NCBI GenBank assembly: GCA_013398295.1
Contig: VZSF01006618.1
Coordinates: 559,938 to 623,937 of the forward strand
Reading direction: 5' to 3'
Source: Chionis minor
Taxonomy: Eukaryota > Chordata > Aves > Charadriiformes > Chionididae
DNA length: 64,000 nt
Made by a program: the position numbers and the translations under genes. Below, piece after piece: positions 1 through 11,177 of the stretch. The notes beneath the pieces were generated by a model. The model ran no database searches. It saw only the letters and a list, made by a program, of their open reading frames with translations, and had not been told where the DNA came from. How positions within the stretch are numbered: the stretch's first letter is position 1; each line of letters starts with the position of its first letter.

Positions 1-3000
1 TCTCTCTAAAAACCTCTAACAAATCACATCCCTGTTTCTTGCCTATCACCAATGTGGTTAAAGTGACTGACAGAAGCTTTTGCTTTGAGTAATTAAAACA
101 TTAACTGAAAAACAAGCACACATGCAGATGCAGCACGTCTATGTAAGCACAGACATACAGATATCACTAAAGTTTCTGTCATGTTAACTAAACCAACTAA
201 TGTGGAAGTGTTATCAGTATGTTTCCAATACCATGGCTAGTGATTTCCACATAATTTCTTGCTAATCAAAGTGTTATGGCTCTGGGGAAAACAAACCTCA
301 CACTGAACCTTTCTTTTCTTTTGACTTCATGCTGAAAAATAGTGTTTGTCTTCAGCAAAAGAAAATGTATTCTGGATTTCTGGGCAAGGAAACGGACATT
401 AAATTTCAACATCTTCATTCAGAGTAAGCTTTGTCTTCCATGTGTCATAATTCAGCAATACGTAATAGGATTTGGTTCACTGTGTCTCATTGAGACACTT
501 GATTACTTCTCTTTCATATAATTAATTTAGATATCCTTACAGGGGGAAAATATCACACAATCTCAATATGCCTCAGAAAAGGCTTTTCTTCCTTAAATGA
601 GAATGTTAGGAACAGCCTGGAGGGAAAAGTTAGAAGATTAAAAGGAAAGGATCAGCATGGAGGCTTCCTAACGAATACCTCATTAGGGTCAGAAAAAGGC
701 AACCAAAGGCAGAAAGGAAAGAAAACAGTGCCAGTAACTAGTAAAGTACAAGAGTTTATTCAGACAAAAAAAAAATATTCTTTTAAAATGGTAATGCAGC
801 TAAACCCAAGAGAAGTTAATATCATTGTAACTGTTACTAAGTATAACATGGAAAACACAGAGGTCCATTTGTGTTTTTGCTTGCACAAAACTCCTGTTAA
901 GGGCAGATCATTATGAGGACTAGAAGAAAACTTGAGTAGCCAAATATAGAGGCAAGCAAAGTATCTATGATTTTTGTAGAAGTTAATTGGACTAGTGAGG
1001 TGCTAAGTGGTTAATCGAAGACAATGAAAGGGTCAAATACAGACACCTTAATCCATGTCAGTGTGAAAGGTATTATCACCCATGAAAAAACCAAGACACT
1101 GTGATCCCTAGTGCTTTGTCTGGAAGGCGGCACACTTAATAGAATGATATCAAAATAGATGTTCTGCCAAATTTGTACAGCTTGTTTCCTGTTTTTTTCA
1201 AAGTAAAATATATTGCTTTATTTTGAAAATAACATTCATTACTGAACTCTCTTTACTGTCCTGGCTCTGAGACATTCCTCGTGGGTACAGAGCACCAGCA
1301 ACAGAGGTAGCAAAACAAAGGCAGCTGTTACAGCCAGAGTGCTGTGAATCACTGCATCCTCAACAAAGTGTGGCGTTGGTTCTCAAGCACACAGAACTGC
1401 ACAGCTGCCTGGAAAGCTTAGCACTGTGCCCTCCAAAAGGCGCCACATAAGCTTTCCCTTAGTGCTAGGAAAATTACCAACTGAGCTGAGCAAATGCTTG
1501 GACGTGGGACTGTCCTGTACTGACATGACTTTTTTGTGATGGTATGTTTCAGAACATGGAACAGCATCATAAAATGTATTTAAAGGCAAGATACTTTTGA
1601 ACTCTTTCTTCTGAAGTGCTTTTTAGGAAGGACATAAGTAAACAAAGCCTGATTTGAGAAAAAGAAAATCTGTAATTGTCTTATGATAAGCTGCTAATAA
1701 CAAAGCCAAAAGGAAAACAATAAAGACACAAATCTAACAGCAGAGAGAGAGCCCCACTTTGAAAGAAGATATTGATTCTTCTCCCATGCTATTTCTTATT
1801 GTTGTATCTTAAGTAAAGACCCTGAGAAGGGAGGAAATCCTGAGCAACTGCCAGAAATTGAGTGGTAGCAGACTAACTCTTGGACTCCATGTACCTCATA
1901 GGAGGGGAGGAAAAAAAAGGAAAATTGTATAAAATTTTAGGCTTGGGTAACAAGAATGACAGGAGAAAGGAGAAAAGATGAAAACCAATAGAAACTTACA
2001 AAGAAGAAGATGAAAATGCAACATATATCCTACAAACTTGGACTAGTTGGGGCATGCATGGTTCCTCAATAAACAAGTTTAGGCTGCACATTTGTACATT
2101 ATGTGCTGCCTGCTTCAAGCAAAGGGTCTGGCAGGCTGTGATGATGCTAAAGCAGGGTTAAATAGAAGATTACTGCCAACAGAACATTTTTTAGGAAAGT
2201 CAACTAGTGCATTTTTCTCCCTTGCGTAAACCCCCCAACATAAAACTACAGCTGTGGTTTTCTGGAATGTTTTACTATTTGCATGGGTCCCTCTGAGCTA
2301 GAAATGCTGAGGCACAGTACTCTGATTCAGTGTATCCCTCTCAATGTTCAGAAAACTGAGGGGACTCAGGAATGCTATTTTATTTTATATTTCTGTTCCT
2401 ATACTTCATCTACTGATTATTAGATTCCACTAGCCAACGATCAGTCAGTAACTGACAAACTTGTATGACCTAGAAGTAAAGAAAGGAATAGGTGAATTTG
2501 CTGAAATTAGGTGTTTGGTTAAATCATTCTTTGTTCTGGCCGTAACTCTAACTATAGCTTTTACCTCTAAAAGTGGAATACTGTCTAAATATTGGCCTTG
2601 CCCAAACCCAGGCCCAGTTTCTTTAGATATCGCCAGTTACCTTTTGCTGTAGCCTGCTTTTTTGTCTTGTCTTCAATCATGCCACTCACTGATGCATTGC
2701 CAATCTGATCTCACTTTCCTGCTGTGAGGTCATCTTCAGTTATTACCCATTTTCTGTGCCTGTAAGAGAAATGCTACTCAACTACAATAAAAGGAGATAA
2801 ACACCACAAACACTTACCAAGCATTCTAGTTAGCGTTGTTATATAGCTGATACCTGGACAGTTTTCCTATCAAACAAAAACCAAATGGAATGAAAATTGT
2901 AAAAGACACCTGACAGCCCAAAATCTGTAGTTCTTTCAGATGATGGTGCAACAGAGAATACTAACAGGGTGCTATTTGGAGCATGATAGTTTCCTACCTT

Positions 3001-6000
3001 TACTTGTAATTCACTTGAAAGCTCAAGGTAATTTTAGTACAATCCATCATTTATCTCAAGATAAGGCCATAAATGATCAGACCAGCCATTCTATTTCATA
3101 CGTGCTTTGTCTCACAATCACTGCTGTTAGGACTTGAAAGTCAAAATAACTTATTTTCACTTGCTTGCTACAGCTGAGGTAAAAAAAAAATCAAGTATAA
3201 GTATCATAACTCCCCTTATTTGTTAGATTTGTTAAATTCCCTAAAATGTTAAAAAATGACACCAATTCTTCTAGAGTACCTCTGTCAAATTATTTTGGCA
3301 ATGGGTAAGTTTTAGAAGATGGTACAGAACATGCCAAGTGCTTTGAGTACAATGACCGTCTATTGGTGACAGTCATCTTAAAAGACGAACTTGATGGAAA
3401 GGAAACTAAAAGAAATATTGTGGCTAGCAAAAGTTTACTGGCTTGTTTTTCACTCCAGGGTTTTTAAGACCAAAGGAGGAGACAGAAAATGATACTGTGA
3501 TTAGTGACTTTCTGTGCAATAGCAGCTGTATATAAGAAAATGGCACTGCTGGAGCCTTTCTGATCTTCAGGCTGTGGCGTTTGGGCCTCATACATGAGGT
3601 TTATACACCTTAAAGCTCTAATTAAATTACGTTGCCACCTACTCGAAACTCTGCAGCATATTTGAACTCACCTGGTGTATACATGCCAACATTTTAACTT
3701 TGCATACAATTTTAATTCCAGAATGGCTTGCTTAATCACCTGGAAAAGTGTCACACTTCTAGAGTGGAACCTGTATGCATCCTGTCTTGACAAGTAGCTG
3801 GAGTTCAATTCTCAGCAAGAGCAACCTGTTTATTCCTGTTAGCATGGTGGAAATTAACACTACAATAGTGAAAAGAAAAAATTAGTCTTCCCTCTGCTTT
3901 CACCTCTCTTCAGAAATGATCCACTTTTCCTATTTTGTCTTCAGAATTCCACGAGATTGCTAAAAATTTCTCTTTGTGATGCTCTGCAGTTTTCTCTTAC
4001 CTATGTCCTCAAACCTGATCCTAACAATGCAGAGGCTAAGTTCTTAAAAATACCATAGTCTCCCTTAGCACAAGCCATCTAAAAATCAGAACAGCTATCC
4101 ATGAATACTGCAAAATTGTTAATTAATATTTGAGAGGAACACATGGTAGAACACAACATCCGCACCACTGTGCTTCTGAGGGAATTGTTGCACAATTGAG
4201 AGCATGAGGAACAAGTATCAGCAAGGAAGCTAGATAAGACTTAAAAACTGAAATAAGATTACCCAAAGGTTAGAGATTTAGCTGCTGTACATGCCATAGA
4301 GCCTACAATACAAGTAGACCACTGTGGGCCTGTAGTGGCCAGACTATCCTCTAACTCAGTCCTCACACCTGTAAACCGTGAGTCTTACCAGGTTTGTAAC
4401 TTTAAAACAATTCTGAGATCATACTTTTCATTCTGGAGAGAGATGATGATTAAAAAAATCAATGGATCTAAGAGTTTGCAAAGGATCTGATGTATAATTA
4501 CACTTTAACTAGCATTGCAATCTAGATTAATTGTGAGACTAGTGTTCATTTCATTTCCTTTTTTCTTGTCTGCTCTACCATTTGTTGGGACAAGTCTGAT
4601 CCTATTCCCCGTCAAATAAGTAGTCTCACTCAGCTTGTGCCATTTCACTGAACTGCCCAAGTCCCCTTCATTATAGCTAAGGAAACAACTATGATGGTTT
4701 TGTTCCAACTTTCCGACCTCTCTTCACAGTAGTACTTTGGGTACCAGAGGAGATATGTTGCTGCATTGCCAGTGTTCCTGTCACAAGTGAGGGAGGGATT
4801 TATTTTGTTTTGCTTCTCACCTTCCTTCCCCTAACTTAGCCATTTGGACACTTTCTTTGGCATATCTAATATACTGCCCAAATAGATCTATTCATATGTC
4901 AATGAATCTTGACAACTTGTTTCCCCAACTCAGCTTTAGGTATAACATATCCAGATTAAATTTTTGTCTATTTCTCCTTTTACGGAGGCATCTCCTGGAA
5001 GATAACCACTACATTCAGCTAAAAAAAGCACAGATTAACCATGTAATGTGAGTCAGACATAGTATTTGATTAAAATAATGCATAAATACCCATGTTCTCT
5101 ATCCAACTCAAGACAGAATGTGATTCTATGAATTCACCAAGGCAGAGAAGGAAACTTGAAGTGTGGGGAACTGAGATACGTGACAACCACTCAGAAACAA
5201 CTGGATGCTTCTCACAGTGTGATTAGATGCCCTAAAGTTTGTGCAGTAATAGCTGCAGGACAGATTATGCATACTCCTGGTGACACTAGTAGTTTCTGGA
5301 AGTCAAGAAGGTCCAGAGAAAAAAGAGAGGTAGTGAGCAAATGACGGTAACTTGTGACTGCTTAAAACATTTTCAACTAATATTATGCTTTTGCATAAAC
5401 AAGAGTTTAACTAGGACAGCGTAATGAGAGTTTGTAGTTTATGCACCTTTAAGTTACCATATTAATTACCAGAGCTGTAGTGAGGAACCATAGGCAGTGC
5501 CAGAGAAAAGGAGTACCTAAATGCGTTTCTTCAACAGACTCAGAGGATAAAATTACCACAGTGCAGAAAATTTAGGAGTGTAGGAAAATGTAGTGAGTGT
5601 CCATTATCTGAAATAAATTTTTCAACAGGAAATAAATTTTTCAACGGGAATTAACTCTGGCAGATATCTCCATGTCTGCAAACACAATTCATACGTTTCA
5701 ACAGAATTATTCTAGAAAGTGTAAGTAAATCACCATGCTTGTCCTCCATCTGCCTCTGTTTTTATAGTACTAGAAACAGCAAAAAGAAATGAGATACATT
5801 TTCAGATGTTTAATACAATTAAAGATGTTATTACTCATTCAGCAGGTAACACAAATACAGATCACGCATCATCTTGTTCTAAGTGGACTGGAAAAAGCAC
5901 ATTGTAGAGTTGTGATATTTTAAACCAGAAGGCAGCACTCTCCTGACTTCCGCAGTGCTGTGGATACTGGCATTTCAGGCTGGTATTTATTGCCTTTTAA

Positions 6001-6059
6001 ACCAGTAACTTCTAGTTGCAGTTAGCACATGCTGTCCAACCCAAGCAAGGTACTGTTTC
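1..6059. other. Non-coding stretch left of the CpG island
   Basis: AT-rich sequence with open frames of at most about 70 codons and no recognisable domain, RNA gene or intact mobile element. If the minus-strand promoter near 7.75 kb is real, this would be its intron 1 or downstream region, yet no convincing coding exon is visible. The only distinct structure is a short tandem duplication at 5611-5648, listed separately. Confidence 0.6.
5611..5648. repeat. 19-bp direct tandem duplication
   Basis: Two adjacent copies of a 19-bp unit, 5611-5629 and 5630-5648, differ at a single position (CAGG versus CGGG near the end). It is probably a replication-slippage duplication. No function is apparent. 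Confidence 0.85.
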
Positions 6060-6145
6060 TAAGTGGGAAGGCAGGACATGCCCTGCTCATTGCACTGACC
6101 TTTAAAGAACCCTTCCAACCCAAATTATTCTATGATTTGATTCCA
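6060..6145 (+). mobile_element. CR1 LINE 3'-end fragment
   Basis: The stretch GACCTTTAAAGAACCCTTCC followed by AACCCAAATTATTCTATGAT is a diverged copy of the avian CR1 3' terminus. That terminus has a 'ggtcccttccaaccc' block and ends in ATTCTATG octamers. It is in sense orientation, severely 5'-truncated and old, and carries no coding capacity. Family assignment is from memory of the consensus. Confidence 0.8.
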
Positions 6146-6979
6146 TTCCATGACATCTCACACCATCAGAAATGAGCCCACTTCTGCTCTCCTCCAGTGT
6201 AAGAATTAACTATTTACATCCACCTTAACAAAAGTAAGGGGAGAATGAAGCCAACTATATTCAAATTTAGTGACAAACGTGAATTCCCTCTCTTAATTGT
6301 AGAGGACCACTTTGCTTTCTCAGTTTAGCAACATAAACCAAGAAGCCCTCTATAGTATTAGCTGATTTATCTCCTGCTATGTAGTTGAAGTTGTAGAGAG
6401 GAAAGGTGTACAGAAATCCACGTTCCTGCTGGAAAGGCATATAGTTAAAATTCTTAATACACGAGCAAAAGCTTAATTTGTAGGCACTTCATATTTGTGA
6501 AAGATGCTGTAATTTAAAAGATTATGGTGGCAACAAGCAAACTGACTCCATAGCCAGGAGTGTGAAACATTTGTCTGACAGTAAAACAGAGCTAAAAGAG
6601 CCTTTCTGCATCGCCATGGTAATTACCTGCTTCAGGCCATACTTGATCCTCCTATTCAGGCAAAAGTCTAATCATGTTAGGCCTGGGGGTTCACGCAAGT
6701 GAAAAGACACCCACACCCCCCCAAAAAATCAAACCACCAAAACAAATGAAAAAATCTCTTTTTAACCGCATCCCTCTTTGGGGCTTGTAAGTTTTACTGA
6801 GCCCACTAAGCAGCCTGTCCCACGCTATGCCACACAAGGCAATCAAAACAAGGACTGCTGCTTCTGGGAATGATGGAAATTTACAGTGACCTGTAAGACT
6901 GCTCTGCCCAGAGCCCTGCTGCCGCTGACTGCCATACATCTCGTTAATTCCAGTGGGTTTGCAGAAATATAGGAACAGG
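6146..6979. other. Non-coding stretch with a C/A-rich tract
   Basis: No gene is seen. At 6704-6750 there is a tract nearly confined to C and A (G and T on the minus strand) with a C8 run. A minus-strand open frame of 82 codons crosses it but has no recognisable domain and reads through this low-complexity DNA, so I do not call it a gene. Confidence 0.55.
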
Positions 6980-7019
6980 CATAACTGACTCCTGCAGATT
7001 TACTGCTTGTAATCTGACC

Positions 7020-7060
7020 CGATTGATTTATCCGGCTAGTGATACGCGAGCTGATTTGCG
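7020..7060. promoter_or_regulatory. CpG-bearing shore, possible promoter-proximal element
   Basis: Five CpG dinucleotides fall within 41 bp (7020, 7033, 7045, 7047, 7059) inside otherwise CpG-depleted, AT-rich DNA about 450 bp left of the CpG island. Retained CpGs here fit an element kept unmethylated in the germ line, for example a promoter-proximal element. That function is inference; no specific factor site is claimed. Confidence 0.35.
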
Positions 7061-7233
7061 CAGAAGGATACAGGGCTTGTGTGCCTGTAAATAAGTGATA
7101 ACATTTTAAGTGTTCTAGTATATGGAGAGTGGGAGGGCAGTGAAGGCGTTACAGGATTTCACCTGAACACGTTGAAGAACTCTAGTCCTCGTTCATTTTT
7201 GAGAGTCCAGGCTAAGTTTAGGAGCTGGCTGAT

Positions 7234-7270
7234 GGGGGGGGGGGGGGGGGGGNGGGGGGGGGGGGGGGGG
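7234..7270. repeat. Poly-G homopolymer run with an undetermined base
   Basis: 37 consecutive positions are G apart from one N at 7253. Such a run can form a quadruplex and is hard to sequence, so the true length is uncertain. The N suggests the assembler joined or masked reads inside the run. It lies 290 bp from the larger N gap in the CpG island. Confidence 0.9.
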
Positions 7271-7560
7271 AAGGAGCAATTTTTAACTTTTACTAAGTAA
7301 AATTTAATTTCTGGTTGCAGATCACTCCTTTTATTTTTTTGTCCTGTAGAAAATGGAAAGTCCGGTTACAGAGCATGTATGCTACAGAACTTTGATGAAA
7401 CCAGTACTAGTCGCTAACTGGCAAAAGTTGTTTTCACAAAGTCTGCAAAATAATCAGCGTGGCTTTTAGTGATTTTTTTCCCCCTGATTAATTTATATCC
7501 GGGGTTGAGCGCCGCGCTGAAGCTCGCAGGGGTCGCGTAGGCGCTGGCGAGCAGGGGCGG

Positions 7561-7682
7561 NNNNNNNNNNNNNNNNNNNNNNNNNNNNNNNNNNNNNNNN
7601 NNNNNNNNNNNNNNNNNNNNNNNNNNNNNNNNNNNNNNNNNNNNNNNNNNNNNNNNNNNNNNNNNNNNNNNNNNNNNNNNNN
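7561..7682. other. Assembly gap (122 N)
   Basis: A run of 122 undetermined bases lies in the middle of the CpG island, flanked on both sides by very GC-rich sequence. It sits directly downstream of the predicted minus-strand start site, so it probably hides part or all of a first exon. The gap size may not be the true size. Confidence 0.98.
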
Positions 7683-7751
7683 GGCGCTCGGACCGCACCG
7701 CGCTGGGCTCGGCGCGCTCTCCCTTCCCGGCCCCGACGCTCCCGCCGCTCC

Positions 7752-7758
7752 ATTTATA
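7752..7758 (-). promoter_or_regulatory. TATA box of a predicted minus-strand promoter
   Basis: Read on the minus strand, the sequence is CGCTATAAATGGAGCGG, a good TATA box embedded in the CpG island. The usual 25-30 bp spacing puts the start near 7725-7730, so about 45 nt of transcript would be visible before the N gap. Immediately upstream on the minus strand lies a long G-rich tract (7790-7905) of the kind bound by Sp/KLF/MAZ proteins. Read on the plus strand the motif is not a good TATA box. Without transcript data the promoter is a prediction. Confidence 0.55.
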
Positions 7759-7789
7759 GCGAGGGGCGTTGCAGCGCAGCCCGGCTCGC

Positions 7790-7905
7790 CCGCTGTCTCT
7801 CCCCACCCCTCTCCCGACACAGACCCCTCTGACCCGGCTCCCTCCCGCTTCCACCCCCCCCTTTCCCACACCCTCCCTCGCCCTCCGCCGGAGCCCCCCC
7901 TCCCC
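7790..7905. promoter_or_regulatory. Polypyrimidine tract (G-rich on the minus strand) behind the TATA box
   Basis: About 115 bp are almost wholly C and T on the plus strand, with C runs of up to eight. The minus strand therefore carries many G runs separated by short spacers. This has quadruplex potential and offers Sp/KLF/MAZ-type sites just upstream of the minus-strand TATA box. The asymmetry itself is directly visible; the factor assignments are inference. Confidence 0.6.
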
Positions 7906-8165
7906 ATGTCGGCAGCGAGGAGATGGCCACGGCGGGTTGGGGGCAGGACGGGGGTCTCCGGGCTCGGCAGCGCAGGGCCAGCGCCCGGGGACTGACGGCG
8001 ACTTGGGCGGAGGGCGAGTGCCAGCGCGGCGCGGTGCAGGCTGCGCGGGGGCTGCGCGGGAGGGACGCGGGACGCCCGCTCCTTCCTTTTGCCTCCAGCC
8101 GTGCGAAGGAGCGAGCGAGCGGCGGGCAAACACAGCCGGTTTCTCGGGGAATCCCCCCGCCGCCT

Positions 8166-8330
8166 GGGAGCACAACTGAAATGTTCAGATCATCATTAGT
8201 GACGTTGCGATATATGTCAAATTGCCATCATAAATCTGACAAACTTTATTCTCTGGGAGTGGAGGGGGGATAAAGAAACAGGGATGTTAAACCCTCTGGG
8301 AATACGTACACGTGCTAGGAGGTATGGTCT
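8166..8330. promoter_or_regulatory. Right shore of the CpG island with CRE-like and E-box sites
   Basis: AT-rich DNA beside the island holds TGACGTTGCG at 8200-8209, which is half a CRE joined to a C/EBP-like half, and CACGTG at 8309-8314. The block has few repeats and several isolated CpGs. It may be promoter-proximal regulatory sequence upstream of the minus-strand start, or the first intron of a plus-strand transcript. Confidence 0.35.
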
Positions 8331-11069
8331 TCATGTCGCTGCTGGCTGACAAAAAGACTTTGTGTATGAGGGATTTTTTTTGTTTGTTTATTTGTTTGTT
8401 TCTCTCTTTTCTTGATCTGGTAAATAGGACAGGGAGCAACTTTTCAGGCAGGATTTCTGCCATTGTCATGCTCACCGAGAACAGCATTTCAGAAGTTCCA
8501 TTTTATTTTAGGTCATCTGGCCATAGCTATGGACAGAGCCAATGCTTCCACTGGGAACTGCACAATTGCCGATTCCTTTCTAATCTTTTTATACACCTAG
8601 TGTGTTTTTGAAGCCCCTCTTAAGCAAGATACCATGACCTAGGATGGTAGTATCTTTCAAGGCCTGACAGTGTAACTTTATTGTGGCTAACAGTAATTAG
8701 GATCTACTTAGCGACAGTGATAAGAGAAAGCAAATCAAGAGGCAACATTTGGATTCTGCAGTAATAACAACTTTAGCTAGAATAATCACTGCTTTTCAGG
8801 TTCAGCACATGTATAATCAGTAAGGTCTTTTCTGGCTATAATTTCGTTTGGAAAGCCTGTTAGCTAAATCAGAGGTTCAGCTAGAAATGCAGAACTGAGG
8901 CACATTACATGAACTTAATTGTTCCAGGCTGCGTCTGATGGGCCTTGAGTGTATTACACAGAGGCACTAATTCACCTGTGACATAACCTTTTGCCCTGAT
9001 CTTATTTATGTCGTGTCAAGAAAAATCATCTGCATTTTCATCAGAACAGCAGTCAGGATGGAAGCAGTCTATATTGGCAACGTGCTGCCCTCCTGCCACT
9101 TGGGGAGTTCGTTACTGGCTTCCTCTCTGACAAGATCGTGCTGAGATATCTTCTAATGATGAACCGCATGCATGTTCGCAGCTTTATCATGACAGGGACT
9201 GGAAGCCACTTGCCAGTAAGTACTATTCAGGCTTCTACAGGCCCTGAAGCTGGCTCCAGCAGTGTGCTCTTTTATTCCCATATATGTTGTTGGCTGCATT
9301 ACATGGGGCTCTTCACATATGGGACACATTTATTTTATCCGAACAATTCTTTGTACATGTGTGAGTGATTACAAAACTCTACTGAGTACCAATGTGTTTG
9401 GCAGTTATTGCATAATTCTGCCTCGGTCTGTTCTATGGAAAAGCCTTCTGGATGGAGCTGATGGGGAGGAGACCTCCCTAAGGTGATGCTTGCAGGGATT
9501 TGTCCTTTAGTGCTCTTTCAGTTCTCCTAGAGCTGAGCTGGAGGAACTGATGCCAAATCACAATGCCAGCATGAAACGCTGGCTACTTAGGGTCACAAAA
9601 TGCCTCTGGATGTGTGAACCTGTTCCAGGGGTCATTTGTTCCCTTTATTACCATCTATCATCCCTTCTCTTCAGGAAAGAGATGGGGAAAGTAGATGATA
9701 ACTGTATTTTTAACCAGAATAAAATTAAAAACTAAACTTTTTAATTTGGATTCTTTTTTTAAAGATGTATGGAAAATTTAATTTGGGTTTGCATCTCTCT
9801 GTTGAGTTCAGTCCATCTCTGCTGCATGTGCACAAGAGAGAAGATGTAATTTCATGTAATTTGGGGAAAATCTCCTCATTACCAGCAGTTTTGTGTCTGG
9901 AATTCCAGTAACAGAATTGCACCATGATGAGCACTGAAACATGCACGCGCTATAGAAATGTGATTTACAGGAACATCCAGTGAATAATAGACTTGATGAC
10001 TAGAATTCTGTTTTCATTGAACTGCTGTAAATAAAGCGGCTTCTTCCCACCAGAATTGATTGAGGTGTCTATAATGCAGAAAGGGCTTCACGGAGCAGGT
10101 TTCATTCTACTGCTTGTGTTAGAGCAAACAGCTGTCATTAACAAGGTGACTGGACTGGGCAATTTGATTGCTATCAAGTCAAATAGATAGCTCTTCTAAA
10201 AGCAATGTTTATTAAAATCACTAGTACTATATTGCGAATAAATTGTTTAAAACAAATCTTCACTGGGACCTCAAAATCGCATTGCCTTTTAAACCCTCTG
10301 ATTTTTAGTAAGTAGTACATTTGGAACGATTCACATCTGAACCTCTTGGTTGTGTTTTTTTCACATTTTCAAGATTTTTTTTCCTGCAAGTACGAGAAAT
10401 AAAAAATTATTTTCTTTGTTGAAAGCTGATGTGCCACACATAGATCCCCATGCCTCTGGGCGTCAAGAGCCAGGCTTGTGCCTGGCCACAGGTTGTGAGA
10501 CTTGTGGCATGCTGCTTCTATTCACTGTATTCTTTTGTATGTATTTCTGATGCATTTTCCCACTGTTGCTTCTTTCAGGAAATAGATTGGACTTTTGCAC
10601 GTAGAACATAGCTGTGCATTTGCTTAGAAGAAAATGTGTAATTCAAAGGTAGGTCTTTGCCTGTACTGGAAACCTGTGCATGTCCTGGTGGCAAGCTGAT
10701 TTGAGTATGCTGATGATTTACCTGAAGATAAGAAAACTTACAAATGCTTTTTTAGGAACACATCTTGTCAAAAGACTTTCCTCTTGCCATAATGAGTATT
10801 TTGTTCATATCCAGTTTACATATCTAAATCTTTTCTGAGAAAAGGGACCAAGAATTGATCTTGGGTCAGCGCATCTGTTATTTAGAATTTTTCATCCCCT
10901 TTGGTCAATGAACTGTGTTTTCAGACTGTGTTCTTTTCCTTCATGTCTGCTACAACTTAAACTTACTGGAAATTTTACAGAAAGTAAATTTTGAAGAAAA
11001 GGTAAACATTGTAATTCTCACTGTCCTCCTCTTGATCCTAAAGTTGTTCAGCTGTAGGAATAACGTTAG
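8331..11069. other. Non-coding stretch with possible regulatory blocks
   Basis: No gene is seen; open frames stay below about 100 codons. Two repeat-free blocks, about 8880-9120 and 10060-10310, read like vertebrate conserved non-coding elements: mixed AT-rich homeodomain-type words and no simple repeats. That impression is from composition only and needs cross-species alignment. Confidence 0.4.
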
Positions 11070-11177
11070 CAGCTTGTCTTGTAGGAACAGAAATGTATAT
11101 TACTGTTTTCATCCACTCTCTACAGCTTGTCTTGTAGGAACAGAAATGTATATTACTGTTTTCATCCACTCTCTACA
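11070..11177. repeat. 53-bp perfect tandem duplication
   Basis: Copy 1 is 11070-11122 and copy 2 is 11123-11175, identical throughout, with two bases of a third copy. Perfect identity means a recent duplication, possibly polymorphic or an assembly artefact. The unit length is not a multiple of three, and the open frame crossing it (10915-11229) has no recognisable domain, so it is unlikely to be coding. Confidence 0.95.

Larger units (their letters stand above)
7501..8165. promoter_or_regulatory. CpG island
   Basis: GC- and CpG-dense sequence begins near 7501 and ends abruptly near 8165, in sharp contrast to the AT-rich flanks. Sp1-type GGGCGG boxes are visible at 7555-7560 and 8005-8010. 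Overlapping open frames of 130-250 codons occur here on both strands, but they are the usual by-product of stop-poor GC-rich DNA: they overlap each other in several frames and some read through the N gap. Vertebrate CpG islands usually mark promoters, often of developmental or housekeeping genes. Which gene is served cannot be read from the sequence. Confidence 0.85.

Noticed and set aside
4003..4081. Minus-strand block with good acceptor and TAG|GTAAGAG donor
   Set aside because: Its only open frame ends in a stop exactly at the donor, so it cannot be an internal coding exon.
2818..4432. Three minus-strand exon-like blocks with good splice signals and one open frame each (4389-4432, 3672-3739, 2818-2866)
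   Set aside because: When joined in order the reading phases do not fit: the 44-nt block leaves two bases and the next block then begins with a stop, and the third also closes. The peptides are unrecognised, so chance is the simpler reading.
7414..8273. Overlapping open frames of 116-253 codons on both strands in the CpG island
   Set aside because: They overlap in several frames on both strands, some read through the N gap, peptides are low-complexity Ala/Arg/Pro/Gly, and no domain is visible; typical of stop-poor GC-rich DNA.
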